Assembly: GCA_030248295.1 (NCBI GenBank)
Contig: JASANH010001012.1
Span: forward strand, 62,001-126,000
Origin: Mesodorylaimus sp. YZB2_4
Lineage: Eukaryota; Nematoda; Enoplea; Dorylaimida; Dorylaimidae
DNA length: 64,000 nucleotides
Direction: 5' to 3'
Position numbers and translations under genes: made by a program. The notes under the pieces were generated by a model that saw only the letters and a list, made by a program, of their open reading frames with translations, did not search any database and was not told the origin of the DNA. This document shows positions 50,001-59,200 of the stretch, piece after piece (the first letter of the stretch is position 1; each line of letters starts with the position of its first letter).

Positions 50001-51613
50001 CAACAAGGTCACTGGAACATGCGAATTGTTCATTTATGGTGGATGCAGAGGAAACGATAATAATTTTGAGACCACTGAAGCTTGTGAAAAACGATGCAGC
50101 AACCGAACTAAAGGCGCAGGAAAAGCCGCCGTCGTGGTGGATGGTAAGTGCACGTTTCAAAACTGCAGGGTGGGGCGGAGGGTCTGAGATTCGTGCGGGC
50201 TTACCCTGGTGGAGGAGTGTGATTAAAGCAGGCACTGGCACGACTGACCTGTCAAATGTGGTGGCGCCACAGTGTAAAGTTCGAGTACCACATACCACCA
50301 GGCATCCCTTTTTTCAGATGTATGTTCGGTCGCTCGTGACCCTGGTCCGTGTACGGATTACATTAGTCAATGGTACTTCGATCCTCAGGACGGCGCGTGC
50401 AAGTTGTTCACGTACGGTGGCTGCCGCGGAAATGGAAATCGTTTCAATGAACGCAGTGAATGCGAGAGCCGTTGCAAAAATGTTTTGCCATCGGCTCGTT
50501 TAACCGTCAAGGACCCGAATGCCGAAGTTCCATCGTCGCAGAAGCCACCTGTCGTGCAAATGTTGTCGTTGCATAAAGGCAAGGAACAAAGCGTGCTTTT
50601 GCACTGTCAGACTGCCACCAAGCAGGAGCTGAAGGATTCAGCTGTCGGGGTTACTTGGTTCAAAGATGGGCAGCGAGTGAATGATACCGAAGATAATCGA
50701 ATCAAGGTGAGCAGATTTGTAGTGGCTTGTCTTTGGATCAGATGCTTGTCTGATTGTTGCCATTGGACTACTGCATTTATCGACGCAGACACTCTTTTAG
50801 ACATTGAGCAACGGAACTCTGAAATTCTTAACCGTGGACAGCGCGGACGCTGGAAGCTACAGTTGTTCGTTGAAGGCTTCCGGCGGCGTTGTTTCGAGAC
50901 CTCTCAGTATGCAGATCCAGAGTAAGCAGTCTGATTTTTTCGCTTTTGATCATTGAGCCGAGCCGAGCTAGCGCTTTCATGCGAATGAGTTGCTTTTGTC
51001 CGTGAATTCCAGGCGTTTGATCTTGTTTTGCTGTCCACTCAAGATTCGTACATCTTCTGTTCCTGATCTTAGGAGGGCATCTCGCGAAGAGCTTTTTTGA
51101 AATCAATTTAGGACAAAGGCCAAAATTTTAGAGCCTAAAGCACGCTGGAAAGTTTGAGTGGCATCTGACCAGGAATAAGTCATCACAGTGTCAAAGGACG
51201 AATATTTAACCATCTTATGATAGTGGTCTTATTAGGACCAACAGACCTTTGGTCACTTTGACCGCTCGTCATGGCTCAACAGTTGGTCAGACGCCGCTCA
51301 AACTGTGCTCCAGTCCCTACGATTCAGCAATTACCCGATAGCAATGCCAAAAAACACACTTCGCACGGTTCTCTTGTAGGAAGGGCCCTCCCGTGACCAG
51401 CTGCACTGCCCCTTCTACTTTACAGGCACCACAAATGGCAGTGTGCACGCCCGTCCGAACTGCACGCAGGATCTTGGCATCACAGACTGTCGCAAGGTGG
51501 TGTCTGGTGGCCTTTGCCGTCACAAGTATTACGGGCCGGCTTGCTGCCAATCATGCGCACGATCCTCGATCAGCAAGCGCGCTCTGTCCCGTCGTCGACT
51601 GAGACAGCGATAA
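35006..51613 (+). CDS. mig-6: papilin (secreted basement-membrane glycoprotein), 33 exons, about 2,258 aa
   Basis: Exons inferred from GT-AG sites and reading phase: 35006-35128, 38169-38398, 38485-38536, 38599-38701, 38760-38890, 39127-39331, 39391-39563, 39748-39868, 40385-40908, 41157-41324, 41491-41673, 41735-41873, 42166-42550, 42806-42948, 43243-43398, 43755-43910, 43965-44235, 44294-44421, 44838-45014, 45249-45635 (or 45839), 46258-46461, 46707-46931, 46991-47170, 48000-48290, 48347-48487, 48545-48694, 48831-48974, 49030-49425, 49574-49759, 49937-50143, 50318-50706, 50801-50921, 51426-51613. All phases join. The order is signal peptide, TSP1, ADAMTS-type Cys-rich/spacer, six TSP1, 12 CCPDG repeats, 12 Kunitz, one Ig, PLAC. 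That is papilin, and the CCPDG block matches nematode MIG-6. Papilins are extracellular-matrix proteins acting in basement membranes and cell migration. Intron 1 is 3 kb. Exon 20's end is uncertain. Confidence 0.92.
38169..39868 (+). other. mig-6: papilin cassette: TSP1-1, Cys-rich region and ADAMTS spacer (exons 2-8)
   Basis: Residues 42 to about 379. Exon 2 ends in the first TSP1 (WGPWNVQKECSRTCGGGVQ) and exon 3 completes it. Exons 4-6 carry the ADAMTS-like region: CPEGSQDFRHEQC, CELLCIPEGENFYYKW, VIDGTRC, CLVCGGDGTGCK. Exons 6-8 are the spacer (TVPIGATSVVIQE, HYFLNGNW, PLTEPIIVGILHQ). Exon 8 then opens TSP1-2 with WGECSVTCGQG. No metalloprotease domain is present, as expected for papilin. 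The intron after exon 4 uses a GC donor. Confidence 0.9.
40385..41873 (+). other. mig-6: papilin TSP1 repeats 2-7 (exons 9-12)
   Basis: With the start of repeat 2 in exon 8, these exons give six consecutive TSP1 repeats. Cores include WEECSETCGSEG, WSSCSKPCGD, WSDCSTVCGHGHQTRTV and WTKCSAECGGGTQTRTV. Introns 9-11 fall at the same point in three repeats (just before the CS-x-x-C motif, phase 0), a sign of exon duplication. TSP1-5 has CDRCND instead of CS-x-x-CG and so lacks the usual motif. Confidence 0.9.
42166..44421 (+). other. mig-6: papilin CCPDG-type repeats, 12 units (exons 13-18)
   Basis: Units follow the pattern aromatic-Gly-Cys-Cys-Pro-Asp-Gly-x-Thr-x-Ala-x-Gly-Pro-x-x-x-x-Cys. Exon 13 holds three, exon 14 one, exon 15 two, exon 16 two (the second ends in exon 17), exon 17 three more, and one spans exons 17/18. 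The sixth unit has CCKDR and the twelfth CCQDG. Similar repeats are called lagrin repeats in C. elegans MIG-6. Acidic linkers with N-glycosylation sites separate the early units. Exon 18 ends in a Pro/Thr-rich linker. Confidence 0.88.
43481..43650 (+). repeat. tRNA-derived SINE in papilin intron 15
   Basis: A-box-like GTGGCCTAGCGGGATAAGG, B box GGTTCGACTCCCG, then a tail with CCCTCGAGTGCGC and TGACTTGACATGACATGG. It is the fullest copy of the family also seen at 5895-6070, and the tRNA part does not close a good cloverleaf. Confidence 0.8.
47194..47240 (+). repeat. direct repeat flanking a 0.7-kb insertion, left unit
   Basis: Nearly identical to 47926-47972 (GGGTTTTTGTAATACA core, few mismatches), both inside papilin intron 23. 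Confidence 0.8.
47304..47707. mobile_element. 404-bp hAT-like MITE with GATCCC ends and 8-bp target duplication
   Basis: TIRs AGCGTTCGTTCGGGAT (left) and GTAGCGTTCGTTCGGGAT (right, minus strand), each followed by GATCCCGATCCCGA words. TTTGATGA is duplicated at 47296-47303 and 47708-47715. An 8-bp duplication is typical of hAT. It has no ORF and lies in papilin intron 23. Confidence 0.85.
47926..47972 (+). repeat. direct repeat flanking a 0.7-kb insertion, right unit
   Basis: Pair of 47194-47240, 732 bp apart. It lies just before papilin exon 24. Confidence 0.8.
48745..48795 (+). repeat. SINE tail fragment in papilin intron 26
   Basis: It contains CCCTCGAGTGCGCA followed by GTAGTAAAACATGAC, matching the tail of the SINE at 43481. 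Confidence 0.5.
50461..51613 (+). other. mig-6: papilin Ig domain and PLAC C-terminus (exons 31-33)
   Basis: The second half of exon 31 and exon 32 form one Ig domain: VLLHCQT, then VTWFKDGQRV, and GTLKFLTVDSADAGSYSC. Exon 33 encodes PLAC with six cysteines, including CRHKYYGPACCQSC, and ends in a basic tail SKRALSRRRLRQR. The acceptor at 51425 is the one that keeps the frame; a nearer AG at about 51379 would give a stop. Confidence 0.9.
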
Positions 51614-52898
51614 CAACGGAAGGTAGTCAGTCACCGGCACGAACTCTTCCTTTTCAAGACAAAAAGTTGAATGATTCGTCGTTTCAATTTCTGTGTCGTC
51701 TGTTTTGTTTGTTGTACTGTAGAATACAATTTTCTTATTTTTCTGTCCGTAGAAATAGCATTCTGCGCATATGAATGGTAGGAAAACACTTTTATGCGGT
51801 AATATTGTCATTTTGTATTTGGTTTGTTGGTTATTCTCTTTGATACTACGTTTTATGTGAACGAAAATCGTTTTGAATTTGTCATTTTATCCAATGCGCA
51901 TCTTGCCTTATCATATGCGTGCACTTTCCAAGTTTACGTGCTTGGTGCTATTGTGGTTTGCATTATTTACAATTATTCGATTATAATTTGTCAGGAACTT
52001 GATTTGGTGGACACTCTTTGCGATGCTCTTCCCAAGGTATATGCTGCCGGGAGGAGGGAGAGATATTTTTAATGGTTTCGAACTCCAATGGGGGGACAAC
52101 ATTTTCGAAATGACATGGCATGTCGCTGACGGGCCAACTGGCATATAATCTCCTGGAAGGGAGGGGGTACAATCGATAACAGGTTGTGTTTGTGCTCGAG
52201 GCTCAGACAACCTCCAGGAGTGTGTCTTCTAAATGACACACATACCTAAATACTAAAATAACATACCAAGGAAGATATTTCAAGTAGATGGATAGAGGAA
52301 GGGGGATTAAAATGTGCAAACGTTCAAACACCTTCTACATAATTCATGCAATTCACTGAATGTGCATAATACAAGTTTTTCCCCCTCACCTCCATGGCTA
52401 TTCGATGGTGCGAACAGAGCTGATATAGTAGCATATTTTTACAGTCGGTGGCCTCGGGGCACCGAAAAACTTGCACTACAGCGTGCATATTACAATCGAT
52501 TTTCGTAAAAACTTGCATTTATCCGAGCACATATAAATATTTTCCAGTTAGAACGCACTGTGTGTCATCCCAAATCATGAATCATACCTTTTGTATTGTA
52601 ATGATCCAAAGGCCGGCTGTGCTCTTCAACCATACAGTATTTGCCATTCTCTTTCATCAATGCGCTCCGTTCAGTTTACATTGTGCATACTGCCTTTTGT
52701 ATACAATAGGACACAAGACTGTACAGCATAAAAAGTTACCAGAGATCGGCTTGCAGGAGAGATATGTAGTCTCATACATCATTATCGTTGGTCATAATAT
52801 GCTGTCTGCTCACAAAAGTGTTTGCATGGCATAACACACTCATCATATTTCTGATACCTGAGTCGATACATACTCCGTTTTTTGTGAGCAAAAACTCG
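51614..52898. other. 3' flank of papilin, no further gene recognised
   Basis: AT-rich. Presumably the papilin 3' UTR and spacer. I see no clear AATAAA in the first few hundred bases. Confidence 0.4.
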
Positions 52899-53279
52899 AT
52901 GCTTCCAATTTGAGTTCGCTCAGTGCACAAGTACATGTCACTGCTACAAAGTGATTATCTACACACCTGATTCGACGAACCCAAGACCTCCACAAATTAT
53001 GTCGGGCAATAAAGGCATTCAACAGTTAGTGCTTGCCCTCTTATACTCCTGTACTCTGTTTTCACCATGCCCCTAAACAAACAAATTGTAAGGATCAGTG
53101 TGTTTTACTCTGTTTACGAACAAACCAACCTACATACAACACAGCTCTCTGTGTTCCTAGCCCACTAGCGCAGCTCTGCGCAGGTCTGGGCACGTCGAGA
53201 CAAGTTCTGACAGAAATATTCGCGCCTCCCAGCAGACAATAGTACAGCCCGTCCAGTTCACGTTTCAGTGCTGGCCTTC

Positions 53280-53287
53280 TATATAAG
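53280..53287 (+). promoter_or_regulatory. TATA box of U6 gene (Pol III type 3)
   Basis: TATATAAG, 24 bp before the U6 5' end, the spacing expected for polymerase III U6 promoters. Confidence 0.7.
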
Positions 53288-53310
53288 GCTCAACAGAGAC
53301 ACTATGTCCT

Positions 53311-53323
53311 GTCCATTCCATGG

Positions 53324-53363
<40 letters not shown>

Positions 53364-53412
53364 GGCCCCTGCGCAAGGATGACACGCAAATTCGTGAAGC
53401 GTTCCAAATTTT
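53311..53412 (+). ncRNA. U6: U6 spliceosomal snRNA, left-arm copy
   Basis: It contains the conserved ATATACTAAAATTGG, the ACAGAGA box with GATTAGCATGGCCCCTGC, and CACGCAAATTCGTGAAGCG, followed by a T6 terminator. The 5' stem-loop reads GTCCATTCCATGGAC, a self-complementary stem that differs from the vertebrate one but keeps pairing. It has the catalytic AGC triad and the U4-pairing region, so it looks functional. Confidence 0.95.
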
Positions 53413-54109
53413 TTACGATTTGTAATTTTTGTTGTAATCTCACACACATACTGACTGAGCAGGATGCGGTACTTGGTAATCCTGTCTACCAGTGACTGCA
53501 TCACCCAGACGCGCAGCCCAGACATAAAACAGGGGGTTGAAGGCTGCAGGCCACCCAGAATTTTTGAAAAAATGCTGTCAAGGTCACTTGTGTAGTTCAT
53601 CAGCCATTGAGAACAGAGCGAGTAACTTCCTGTCGATTAGCCCTGGCTAATCCAAAAAATTTTTTGCCTCTGCGTTCACTTCGAGCATAGCAATCTCCAC
53701 CCCGCCGTTAAAATAGGCAGTAGAAGCCCTAGCTTTCAAAAAATTTTCTGACTGGGTACGCCACCCGTATTTTCCGACGGCTGTCATTTTGATGCCATGG
53801 CTGTGTGCAATTTACACTGCACTGCCCATTGTTTTACTGCACGATAGAACACAGTTACAACAAGCAGGAGACTGGGTTTAAATTTTGTGGTCGCTCGCAA
53901 CGCTACATGCTCGGGGGTCATGTGTGCATACACAACTCGCAGTCAGTACAGGGCGGTGCTGCAGGGCCTGACATCAAGTTACTGATACTTGAAATCCAAC
54001 ACCAAGTAGATTACGTATGTTTTATAGCGCAAAAACCTGGTATTCTCAATAATGACCGCGAAGCGTACAGCACGCAAGTTCAGATCACTGCGACAGTGGA
54101 CGATTCAAA

Positions 54110-55066
54110 ATGCCGACAAGCACCCCATTTAATCTGACCACCCCAAATTATGTCGTCAATGAAGAAATAGAAATCATTTACTTAATGTCAGCCATCTTAC
54201 CGTTTGTGGCCACCATTTGTGATGCCTTGAGCATTATCTCATCGGCCATATCGATGCTCATATTCAATGGCCTAAAATCCAGTTCATCCGTATTCTCTCT
54301 CTTCTTCGTTCTGACCACAGCCCAGTTCCTCGCCTCTATCTCGGATACCATCGAGTACATCTTTGAAATCGTTTCGTCCCACCATTACCCTTCTTGGGCT
54401 TCTTCCTCGGCATATCTGATATACTTGTTTCAAGTATGGCTGTTGGTCTTGATTGTGGTCGAACGATGGTCAAAGCACAGGAATGTCAAGCCATGGACGA
54501 ACCTGGAAACGTGGCGCGTTATTGTTCTAACTTTTATTTGTTGCCTCGCTTCCTCCATGAGCCAATTCTTTGAGTTTTCTTTTATGAACAGTTATAGCCA
54601 GTACTATCATATTTTCTACAGGATTTTTTTCCTTTTGTTGGCGTTCTTCTTCATTCCATTCCCGATAGTCCTCGGTTTTGCTAGTTTCATCACCTTTCGT
54701 TACCTGAACAGACCATTTTCCAACTCGGAGCAATTGCGCGAACGTGCCAGAACCAAAGCCGCCTTAGTGGTGGTTGTGTGCTTTGTATTCTCCGACAGTC
54801 TGGCCTTTATAGTCTATTTCCTTTCTGTGGTTGGGCTGTCAATGAAGTGGTACGTGGTTCACATGCTGTTCATGCTGCACCTGACACTCGCTTCTGTCAA
54901 TGTTTTAATTTCTATTGCCTTTTATCTTCTCTTTTTACAAGATTACAGGCGCATGTTTTTTGGATTTTTGCACAAAGCGCTGCGTTGCTGTGGCTGTGCA
55001 AGATGTGTATCAGATCAAGGTCAGCAGGGTGGCATAGCTTATGAGAACTTGGAACAGGGGGAATAG
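54110..55066 (+). CDS. intronless rhodopsin-like GPCR, left-arm copy (318 aa)
   Basis: A single exon with seven hydrophobic segments at about residues 23-52, 61-86, 98-119, 136-156, 169-197, 217-240 and 247-275. TM3 ends VVERWSKH, an ERW variant of DRY. TM7 reads SVNVLISIAFYLLF in place of NPxxY, followed by the helix-8-like QDYRRMFFGFL and a Cys cluster (LRCCGCARC, about 291-299) suited to palmitoylation. N-glycosylation site NLT at 8. The ligand is unknown; it resembles divergent peptide receptors. The protein is identical to that in the right arm. The start codon is the first Met of the open frame. Confidence 0.82.
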   Translation: MPTSTPFNLTTPNYVVNEEIEIIYLMSAILPFVATICDALSIISSAISMLIFNGLKSSSSVFSLFFVLTTAQFLASISDTIEYIFEIVSSHHYPSWASSSAYLIYLFQVWLLVLIVVERWSKHRNVKPWTNLETWRVIVLTFICCLASSMSQFFEFSFMNSYSQYYHIFYRIFFLLLAFFFIPFPIVLGFASFITFRYLNRPFSNSEQLRERARTKAALVVVVCFVFSDSLAFIVYFLSVVGLSMKWYVVHMLFMLHLTLASVNVLISIAFYLLFLQDYRRMFFGFLHKALRCCGCARCVSDQGQQGGIAYENLEQGE

Positions 55067-55369
55067 TACATAGAGGATGTGCTGTTGTGGTGAATGCATG
55101 TTTTGCATGTTGTGGGAGTGAAAACTTGATGCCCACATTCGACGTAGCAATAAATCTGATAACGGTTTTGAGCAAAGATTGTGCAATCAGGCCTACTTAT
55201 ACTGTACATTTTTTATTACTGAACTGGCCCCGCCTTTTCGTCACCCGCAGGTTTCAGAAGCTGACCAAATGTACGACTCATGGGATGGTCACTTTTATCA
55301 TACTGGATGGTTTTTGGAGTGTCAGAGGGACGCATTTTGGTCGCATTTTCAGTCCTGGCAGGCCCTGCA

Positions 55370-55649
55370 GTATGCGTCGGATGATGGTGAAGAGCCTATT
55401 ATCAGAAATTAGTCCGTGGAACTCCCACATCTTGAAGAAGTCCAAAAATGAAACTCGTGGTGTTGGGTTTGTGAGCGGTCAACGAGCAAATGGTGTATGG
55501 AAAGTGGAGTTGATGATGTGAGCTGGCCGCGCTTCCTCGAGATGAGGGCCGACCTGGAACGAGATACAGAGGCAGCCGTCTACTAGGGCGGCCTGACTCT
55601 CTACTGACAAGCGAGGGCCGCCAAAAAGCACTGACGGACTGGGCATTCG
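55370..55649. other. inverted-repeat spacer, left part
   Basis: No supported feature. It separates the left arm from the Harbinger remnant. Confidence 0.4.
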
Positions 55650-56414
55650 AGAACAGGGGGCAGTTTCACAATCAGTTTAGGACTCGTCCTAAGACATGTC
55701 CTAGATTTTAAGGCAGTCTTAAGTCATTTCACAATCAGCTGGATGTTCTTGGGTGGGGCACTTATAGGTGTCTTAAGTTTAGGACAAGTTTAGGACTTAA
55801 GTTGTGGATCGAATTTGGGACCTAAGTGAGGAATCTGCCGATAGTGACGCAGAGCCCAAACGAAAATATATCCCTTTGAATTCCATGGATGATGAGGAAA
55901 TAATCGATGAGTATCGATTTCCGACGCATATCATTGAAGAGATCGCGGAAAAGCTACGCCCAAAATTGGAACACCAATCGAAGAAGTTCATGGCGTTATC
56001 AGCTGTGCTTCAAGTAATGATTGGGCTGAAATTCTTGGCAACAGGATATCATTTCAAAACAATGGAAGATGTCTTCCACGTTAGCGAGGCGACGGTGTGC
56101 CGAGTGGTCAATCGGGTCAATGGGCTTTATTCGCTAAGGGGCCATCCATAAAGGTCGACCGCAGCCAAGGGGGGGGAGGGGGCTAGCAAAAAGTGGTCAG
56201 GTGCGGTCGGGGAAGGGGTAGCAGCCAATGGTCGACCGCAGCAAATTTTTAAACTTTTGATGACAAAAACACCTTTTATCTTCACCAGTAGTGCGCGTTT
56301 AAACCTTTAAAACTTTTTGTCTCCTCTTCTTCTCGGTCGTTCATTCTCGACAATGCAAATTTTGGGTTCATCAGGACTCTTATTCCCAGCTGAAATGGTA
56401 TCTGATACAAAAGG

Positions 56415-57400
56415 CAAAAGTTCGGAGGCGATGGCTCAGCTGTCGTTGATCCGCCTTGCTGGCCCGCTACGTGACTGGGAGGCCGAGGTTCTATTCCGAT
56501 AAAGGACGGCAGTTTAGTAGCTCGTCGCTGGCTTTGGACGCCTGGCTCTGGGCGACACCCCTGCTACTGTCAAATGGCGGACGCCCACCCAAGGAGTAGT
56601 GAATGGGAAACTGTCCTCGAAGACCAGCCGGGTAGGTCCCTAAGCGAAGTCCAAGCCCACTCTCACCCAGTATGCCCTCGTTTGCAGGTGCTCCGGGTCC
56701 CCTCTAGGGATAGGTTGGGATCACCTTTTTCCAGGATCGGGATCAGGGCAAGCCCGATCGGGATCGGGATTTTTTGTTTGAGGTCGTACAGTTTGCAAGC
56801 ACGAAGGAGATGAGTCTATTTTCCTCACTAAAGCACACGTAAGTCATCCAGGTTTTTTAAGCCTTTTATCAGGTCGAGTTTCAGTCCTTATAAACAAGCT
56901 GAAATTGATACGTACATTCGCAATTTCGATGCACGTCCAGCAAGGTCAGCCTGGGCTAAGTAAAATCAGTGTTGCTATCATTATCGATTTGAGCCGATGC
57001 TGCTGTTGTCTCTTCATCGCTACTGCTTCATCGCAGATATGATGGATCAGAGTGTACCTAGCATGCCTATATCATAATTATATGCACAATCCCGATGCCT
57101 CAATGTCAGGATCAGGATCGGAATTGGAATCGGGATCCCAGCCTATCCCTAATCACCTCACAGCCTCGCTTTGTAGAGGCTCGGCTGGCAATCGATACTC
57201 TGCACTGCACGGAGCCGGTAGCTGGGAGCGTCACCCATCAGGGTGACGTTTCAGCCATGAACTAGGTCGGAAGACTTGGTAGGCTGCCCTGGGTTGTTGG
57301 CGTGGTGCAAAAGCTCCACCGGTCACTCCCTTTAGTAATACGGACCAAGTCGTATTACAGATTATCATATCATGACTGCTCGCCAGCTATTATGATTGGA
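56415..57400 (+). repeat. dispersed SINE-like repeat, copy 2 (interrupted)
   Basis: Homologous to the minus strand of 8535-8960. Blocks match before (CTGGCTCTGGGCGACAC, GTCCTCGAAGACCAG) and after (CACCTCACAGCCT, CATGACTGCT) the MITE at 56705-57151. Confidence 0.7.
56705..57151. mobile_element. 447-bp hAT-like MITE with GATCGGGATC ends
   Basis: TIRs TAGGGATAGGTTGGGATC and, on the minus strand, TAGGGATAGGCTGGGATC. Flanks GTCCCCTC (left) and ATCACCTC (right) fit a mutated 8-bp target duplication. The uninterrupted repeat copy near 8560 has GTCACCTCACGGCC at this point, which confirms the insertion site. Confidence 0.82.
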
Positions 57401-58243
57401 GGTCCCGTAGAGAACTGGGCCAACGCAGCCCAACCCGCAAAACTTTTTAAAAAGTAAGGGATAAAGTTATGAGAAAAGTTTGTGGAGGCTTCTACAAAAT
57501 AGAAATCCGCTCCATGAATCAAAAAAAGATTTTGCTTTGAAAGAGAGGGCACCTTGTCGAGCTCGAGAAAGCATAAGATCAAACATTTGACAAAACTGCG
57601 TTTAAAAGGGGGGGTATGGCTGAAGTGGTTGACCATTTTTGAGGGGGGGGGGGTTCGCGAGAAGTGAGTGGCATGCGGTCAGGGGGAGGGGGTCAAAAAA
57701 TCAAGATTCTGTGCGGTCGACCTTTATGGATGGGCCCAAAGGAAGAAGTACATCGTTTTTCCTTCGACATACCGCGAAACGTACGAAATGCGAGAAAATT
57801 CGCTGAAAGCGCTGGTTTCCCTGGTGCTCTTGGCTGTGTTGCACGTTGCAATCTCCAATCTGTTAAAATGTTGTTTATTTTCATGGAATGTTCCCATCTC
57901 GAACCCAATCGAGCAATACGAGGATATATATTCATGCAGGAAGGGTGCAGGACCTGCCAGGACTAAAAATGCGACCATAACCTTCTGACACTCCAAAAAC
58001 CATCCAGTATGATAAAAGTGACCATCCCATGAGTCGTACATTTGGTCAGCTTCTGAAACCTGCGGGTGACGAAAAGGCGGGGCCAGTTCAGTAATGAAAA
58101 ATGTACAGTATAAGTAGGCCTGATTGCACAATCTTTGCTCAAAACCGTTATCAGATTTATTGCTACGTCGAATGTGGGCATCAAGTTTTCACTCCCACAA
58201 CATGCAAAACATGCATTCACCACAACAGCACATCCTCTATGTA

Positions 58244-59200
58244 CTATTCCCCCTGTTCCAAGTTCTCATAAGCTATGCCACCCTGCTGACCTTGATCTGA
58301 TACACATCTTGCACAGCCACAGCAACGCAGCGCTTTGTGCAAAAATCCAAAAAACATGCGCCTGTAATCTTGTAAAAAGAGAAGATAAAAGGCAATAGAA
58401 ATTAAAACATTGACAGAAGCGAGTGTCAGGTGCAGCATGAACAGCATGTGAACCACGTACCACTTCATTGACAGCCCAACCACAGAAAGGAAATAGACTA
58501 TAAAGGCCAGACTGTCGGAGAATACAAAGCACACAACCACCACTAAGGCGGCTTTGGTTCTGGCACGTTCGCGCAATTGCTCCGAGTTGGAAAATGGTCT
58601 GTTCAGGTAACGAAAGGTGATGAAACTAGCAAAACCGAGGACTATCGGGAATGGAATGAAGAAGAACGCCAACAAAAGGAAAAAAATCCTGTAGAAAATA
58701 TGATAGTACTGGCTATAACTGTTCATAAAAGAAAACTCAAAGAATTGGCTCATGGAGGAAGCGAGGCAACAAATAAAAGTTAGAACAATAACGCGCCACG
58801 TTTCCAGGTTCGTCCATGGCTTGACATTCCTGTGCTTTGACCATCGTTCGACCACAATCAAGACCAACAGCCATACTTGAAACAAGTATATCAGATATGC
58901 CGAGGAAGAAGCCCAAGAAGGGTAATGGTGGGACGAAACGATTTCAAAGATGTACTCGATGGTATCCGAGATAGAGGCGAGGAACTGGGCTGTGGTCAGA
59001 ACGAAGAAGAGAGAGAATACGGATGAACTGGATTTTAGGCCATTGAATATGAGCATCGATATGGCCGATGAGATAATGCTCAAGGCATCACAAATGGTGG
59101 CCACAAACGGTAAGATGGCTGACATTAAGTAAATGATTTCTATTTCTTCATTGACGACATAATTTGGGGTGGTCAGATTAAATGGGGTGCTTGTCGGCAT
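58244..59200 (-). CDS. intronless rhodopsin-like GPCR, right-arm copy (318 aa)
   Basis: Its protein is identical, residue for residue, to that at 54110-55066. The two genes are divergent in the sense of being tail to tail around the spacer. Both start and stop codons are conserved, so both copies may be expressed. Identity could reflect recent duplication, arm-to-arm gene conversion, or an assembly fold-back. Confidence 0.82.
   Translation of the reverse strand: MPTSTPFNLTTPNYVVNEEIEIIYLMSAILPFVATICDALSIISSAISMLIFNGLKSSSSVFSLFFVLTTAQFLASISDTIEYIFEIVSSHHYPSWASSSAYLIYLFQVWLLVLIVVERWSKHRNVKPWTNLETWRVIVLTFICCLASSMSQFFEFSFMNSYSQYYHIFYRIFFLLLAFFFIPFPIVLGFASFITFRYLNRPFSNSEQLRERARTKAALVVVVCFVFSDSLAFIVYFLSVVGLSMKWYVVHMLFMLHLTLASVNVLISIAFYLLFLQDYRRMFFGFLHKALRCCGCARCVSDQGQQGGIAYENLEQGE

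Larger units (their letters stand above)
44838..50460 (+). other. mig-6: papilin Kunitz array, 12 domains (exons 19-31)
   Basis: Each domain has six cysteines and the YGGC-x-GN-x-N-x-F core (WYGGCGGTENRF in the first). Exons 19, 20, 21, 22, 23, 24, 29 and 30 each hold one domain, exons 25/26 and 27/28 one split domain each, exon 28 another, and exon 31 the last. All boundaries are phase 1, fitting exon shuffling. The residue after the second Cys (P1) is Arg in exons 21, 29 and 30 and Lys in 25. It is Gly, Asp, Thr or Tyr in the others, so at most four look like trypsin-type inhibitors. Long His/Pro/Thr-rich linkers follow exons 20, 26 and the first part of 28. Confidence 0.9.
52899..55369 (+). 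repeat. large inverted repeat, left arm (about 2.47 kb)
   Basis: Nearly identical in reverse complement to 57942-60431. The outer edge degrades around TTCCAATTT...GCTCAG. The inner edge degrades after GGTTTTTGGAGTGTCAGA (about 55325), then continues with gaps to about 55369. Differences between arms include a 17-bp tandem duplication present only in the right arm (about 59822) and scattered substitutions outside the receptor frame. Confidence 0.93.
56138..57736. mobile_element. TIR element inserted in the Harbinger remnant
   Basis: The left end reads GGGGCCATCCATAAAGGTCG and the right end, on the minus strand, GGGCCCATCCATAAAGGTCG. GGTCGACCGCA words follow on both sides, along with G-rich runs. 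The target duplication is not certain; TAA on the left and AAA on the right may be a 3-bp site. It carries a nested SINE-like repeat. Confidence 0.75.
55650..57930 (+). pseudogene. Harbinger (PIF/HARBI1-like) transposase remnant, split by an insertion
   Basis: The 5' terminal region (55655-55800) has GTTTCACAATCAGTTTAGGA and repeated TCCTAAG words, as in animal Harbinger TIRs. An ORF from 55804 reads through the N-terminal HARBI1 region, ending LATGYHFKTMEDVFHVSEATVC and the HTH-like NRVNGLYS. It is cut at about 56137 by a 1.6-kb element. It resumes at 57737 with EEVHRFSFDIP and KFAESAGFPGALGCV, matching the segment before the first catalytic Asp (usually GxxDGTH; here Ala). No further DDE residues are seen, and the inverted-repeat arm begins soon after. 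Confidence 0.75.

Noticed and set aside
53805..54137. 110-residue ORF repeated in both inverted-repeat arms
   Set aside because: Its conservation is explained by arm identity. It overlaps the start of the receptor in another frame and has no motif.
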